DNA from: Polyangium spumosum
GTDB taxonomy: Bacteria > Myxococcota_A > Polyangia > Polyangiales > Polyangiaceae
DNA: 64,000 bases
NCBI RefSeq assembly: GCF_009649845.1
Contig: NZ_WJIE01000026.1
Span: 1-64,000, forward strand
Direction: 5' to 3'
The position numbers and the translations under genes were made by a program. Below are positions 62,346 to 64,000 of the stretch, one piece after another (within the stretch, counting starts at the first letter, position 1; each line of letters opens with the position of its first letter). The notes beneath the pieces were generated by a model that was given only the letters and a program-made list of their open reading frames with translations, was not told where the DNA came from and ran no database searches.

Positions 62346-63305
62346 TTAGAAGCCGGACGGCACGAGTTCGGTCGGCAGGAGTTCCGCGAGGGCCTCGACG
62401 AAGCCCTCGTCGACCGACCCCATAGGATCCTCGTGCCACTCCGCGACCACGTCCGCCGCAGCACGATGGAGTTTCGCCAGGTCGTCGCGCGCAGCGCCGA
62501 GCTCGGCCCGCGCGGCGATGAGCGCCTCGCGTAGCTTCCGGATCTCCTCGCGAAGGTTTTTCTCGTCCATGTTGTCACCGCTCTTGCAGTTCAGGCACGT
62601 GGACCGCCCTGGAGCCCGCGGGTTCCTCTTGCACCAGATGCAAAGGCCAGCCGCCGCCAAGGCATCGAGGCGAGCGGCGTTTTGCCGCACGAGCTCGGTC
62701 TTTGGCAGTCGCGGCGGCTTCAGTGCTGATCGCTCGCTCTCTGTCCGGTTTGTTCCGGACTGGTCCGAGGGCTGCGGCTCGCTCGGTACGGCGTCCAGAG
62801 GGGCCGCAGGAGGCGGCACCGCGCCCTTGCGGGAGGGTCGCGGCCCCAGTCGTACGATCGTCCACGGGATGCCCCGGGCTGCGAGATCCTCACGGAACCA
62901 GCTTCGGCGATGGCCCAAGCCCTTGCCATCCAACGGGGTTTCCACCGCGACCAGAGGGCGCAACCCACGACGGGCTCGCACGAGCACGTCCGCGTACGCC
63001 TTCCCGGCGAGCACGACGAGGAGCAACTCCTCCCCGGGCCATCGGGCGCGCAGCCCTGCGAGGACGGAGCGCGCCCATTCGAGGCGCTCCTCATCGGACA
63101 GGCTCGTGATCACGAGGTCGTAGGGTTCGATGACCGTCGAGGGCTCGATGGCCCCGTGTTTGGCCGACAGGATGAACACGTCTCCGCCTCGGAGCTCGGC
63201 GTACTGCAAGGCCTCGCGGAACAGGCTCGAGCGGTAGAGCGTGCGCGCTGGCTGGGCGGTGTCCGCCTTCATGTCGGCGCACCCCACGAGGATCACGGTT
63301 TTCAC
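62346..63305 (-). CDS. DUF6884-like protein with zinc-finger and coiled-coil tail
   Basis: 319 aa. N-terminal ~135 residues fit the DUF6884 type ('ILVGCADMKADTAQPARTLY', 'SLFREALQYAEL', 'FILSAKHGAIEPSTVIEPYD'). A Pro/Ser linker, a four-Cys zinc motif ('GLCIWCKRNP', 'STCLNCKSG') and a C-terminal coiled coil ('LREEIRKLREALIAARAEL') follow. DUF6884 proteins are frequent in phage and plasmid genomes. Start overlaps the preceding stop by 4 bp. Confidence 0.65.
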   Translation of the reverse strand: MKTVILVGCADMKADTAQPARTLYRSSLFREALQYAELRGGDVFILSAKHGAIEPSTVIEPYDLVITSLSDEERLEWARSVLAGLRARWPGEELLLVVLAGKAYADVLVRARRGLRPLVAVETPLDGKGLGHRRSWFREDLAARGIPWTIVRLGPRPSRKGAVPPPAAPLDAVPSEPQPSDQSGTNRTESERSALKPPRLPKTELVRQNAARLDALAAAGLCIWCKRNPRAPGRSTCLNCKSGDNMDEKNLREEIRKLREALIAARAELGAARDDLAKLHRAAADVVAEWHEDPMGSVDEGFVEALAELLPTELVPSGF

Positions 63306-63547
63306 GTGGCTACCCTCGCGGCCACCCCCTTCAGGCGGGCGACGAGCGCCTCGGGCTCTGAGAGATCATCGAGGATCGCGACCAGCGGGTCCGCCAAAAC
63401 TTCCGCGACGAAGGCGAGCAAGGCCGGGGCTGCGGCAACCAGCTCTGCATCGCTGGCAACCACCTCGGCAACGAACAGGCCGTTCTGGTCGCGAATGGTG
63501 GCGCGTCCGGGAGAATCGCACGCGGCGATATGCCAGCGATCGCTCAC
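63302..63547 (-). CDS. small phage/plasmid-like protein, unknown
   Basis: 81 aa. 'RATIRDQNGLFVAEVV' is strand-rich and the rest helical ('ELVAAAPALLAFVAEVLADP'), a pattern common in small prophage ORFs that fuse an 'I-D-x-x-G' beta start to a helix. Coupled by 4-bp overlaps to genes on both sides. Confidence 0.55.
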   Translation of the reverse strand: MSDRWHIAACDSPGRATIRDQNGLFVAEVVASDAELVAAAPALLAFVAEVLADPLVAILDDLSEPEALVARLKGVAARVAT

Positions 63548-63999
63548 GATTCCTCCTTCCCCGCCCCGGCGGCGCGCAGTTTTTCGTATTCGTCGAGCAC
63601 TGCTCCCAGCGACTTCGATCCGGTCTGCGCGATCTTTCGAGCTTCCTCGATCACCAACTCGCGCAGCACCGCAGCCACGGGCAGCCCTTTCGCGCCGGCA
63701 ACAGCGCGGAAGAACACGAGATCCAACTTATCAAGCCCTTCGACGAGCACCGAGGTCATCTCGGCGGCCGAACCCGGTTCGGGCTTCGCCCGTCCCGCGG
63801 CGTCTTCCTCTTCGTCATCGCATCGCTTCCGAGGGTCGTTTGGACCGTAATAGCCCTCCGGCCGGACGCACATCGGCCAGTGGGCAGCCTTCGCCTTGCC
63901 CCTTCGCCCCTTCGGCGCGACCTCCGCGAGCCCGAACTTCGCGCCGATCTCGTTGCACTTCTCCGCGAACCGGGGACCGTGCCCCTCGTAACCCTGCTC
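63544..63999 (-). CDS. SprT-like protein C-terminus (5' end outside window)
   Basis: Frame is open to the right edge, so the start lies beyond it. The visible part 'YEGHGPRFAEKCNEIGAKFG', then 'AHWPMCVRPEGYYG', resembles SprT-like zinc metallopeptidase relatives of phages; the HExxH motif would be in the missing N-terminus, so this is not proven. A helical C-terminal extension follows ('SVLVEGLDKLDLVFFRAVAG'). First of three coupled genes. Confidence 0.5.
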   Translation of the reverse strand, partial: EQGYEGHGPRFAEKCNEIGAKFGLAEVAPKGRRGKAKAAHWPMCVRPEGYYGPNDPRKRCDDEEEDAAGRAKPEPGSAAEMTSVLVEGLDKLDLVFFRAVAGAKGLPVAAVLRELVIEEARKIAQTGSKSLGAVLDEYEKLRAAGAGKEES

Positions 64000-64000
64000 G

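Overview
The window is high-G+C DNA from what looks like a large-genome myxobacterium, most likely Polyangiales (Sorangium/Polyangium type). The basis is four Hanks-type Ser/Thr kinases, an FHA-fused sigma-54 activator, an ECF-type sigma factor with a membrane-anchored C-terminal extension, Gly/Pro-rich secreted lipoproteins, an IgGFc-binding-like lipoprotein and a Cys-rich repeat protein ending in a cupredoxin. This is an inference from gene content; no rRNA is present.

Layout. (1) 1-5.5 kb: six tightly packed plus-strand genes: a LysM/peptidoglycan-binding-like protein, two small membrane proteins, a 402-aa protein with an acidic-then-basic N-terminus and a beta-rich body, a small beta-rich protein and a SpoIID-like protein. 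They read like the structural and cell-wall-entry module of an unrecognised particle. (2) 5.6-12.2 kb: an envelope protein, an XRE regulator, a secreted protein plus lipoprotein, an ECF-like sigma factor and three small unknown proteins. A 33-bp motif occurs before the sigma gene and again before the small genes, where it precedes a long leader hairpin. An IS630 fragment follows. (3) 12.3-18.4 kb: a four-gene kinase/TPR/lipoprotein operon. (4) 18.4-28.9 kb, mostly minus strand: an S24-like protease with a type I restriction-modification operon (hsdRMS), then an FHA-sigma54 activator with its kinase, and a divergent kinase. (5) 28.9-30.4 kb: non-coding DNA holding the 3' half of a tRNA-Arg(CCT), a likely attachment-site scar.

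(6) 30.4-53.3 kb: a defence island. It contains a NACHT NTPase with a Cap4/DUF4297-like nuclease domain whose 3' end is interrupted by a complete IS66 element with a perfect 8-bp target duplication, an unrecognised two-gene operon (549 aa HEAT-like plus 274 aa), a Druantia type III pair (druH-druE), a kinase and a SEFIR-TM-NTF2-like protein. (7) 53.7-58.8 kb: an insertion-sequence graveyard in which one mrr restriction endonuclease gene can be reassembled from three pieces split by an IS5-family element and a second complete IS66 element (again a perfect 8-bp duplication), with an IS3 remnant abutting its 5' end. (8) 58.8-64 kb: an unrecognised four-gene operon, a chimeric ORF, an IS3 remnant, and phage/plasmid-like genes (DUF6884-like, a SprT-like fragment) running off the right edge.

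How the genes fit together: hsdRMS, the NACHT nuclease, Druantia and the former Mrr are all known or probable anti-phage functions. Two of them (NACHT and mrr) carry IS insertions whose exact excision restores a single reading frame, so the island appears to be losing systems through transposition. The best candidates for undescribed biology are the 36.8-39.3 kb operon inside the defence island, the particle-like module at the left edge, and the four-gene operon at 58.8-61.1 kb.
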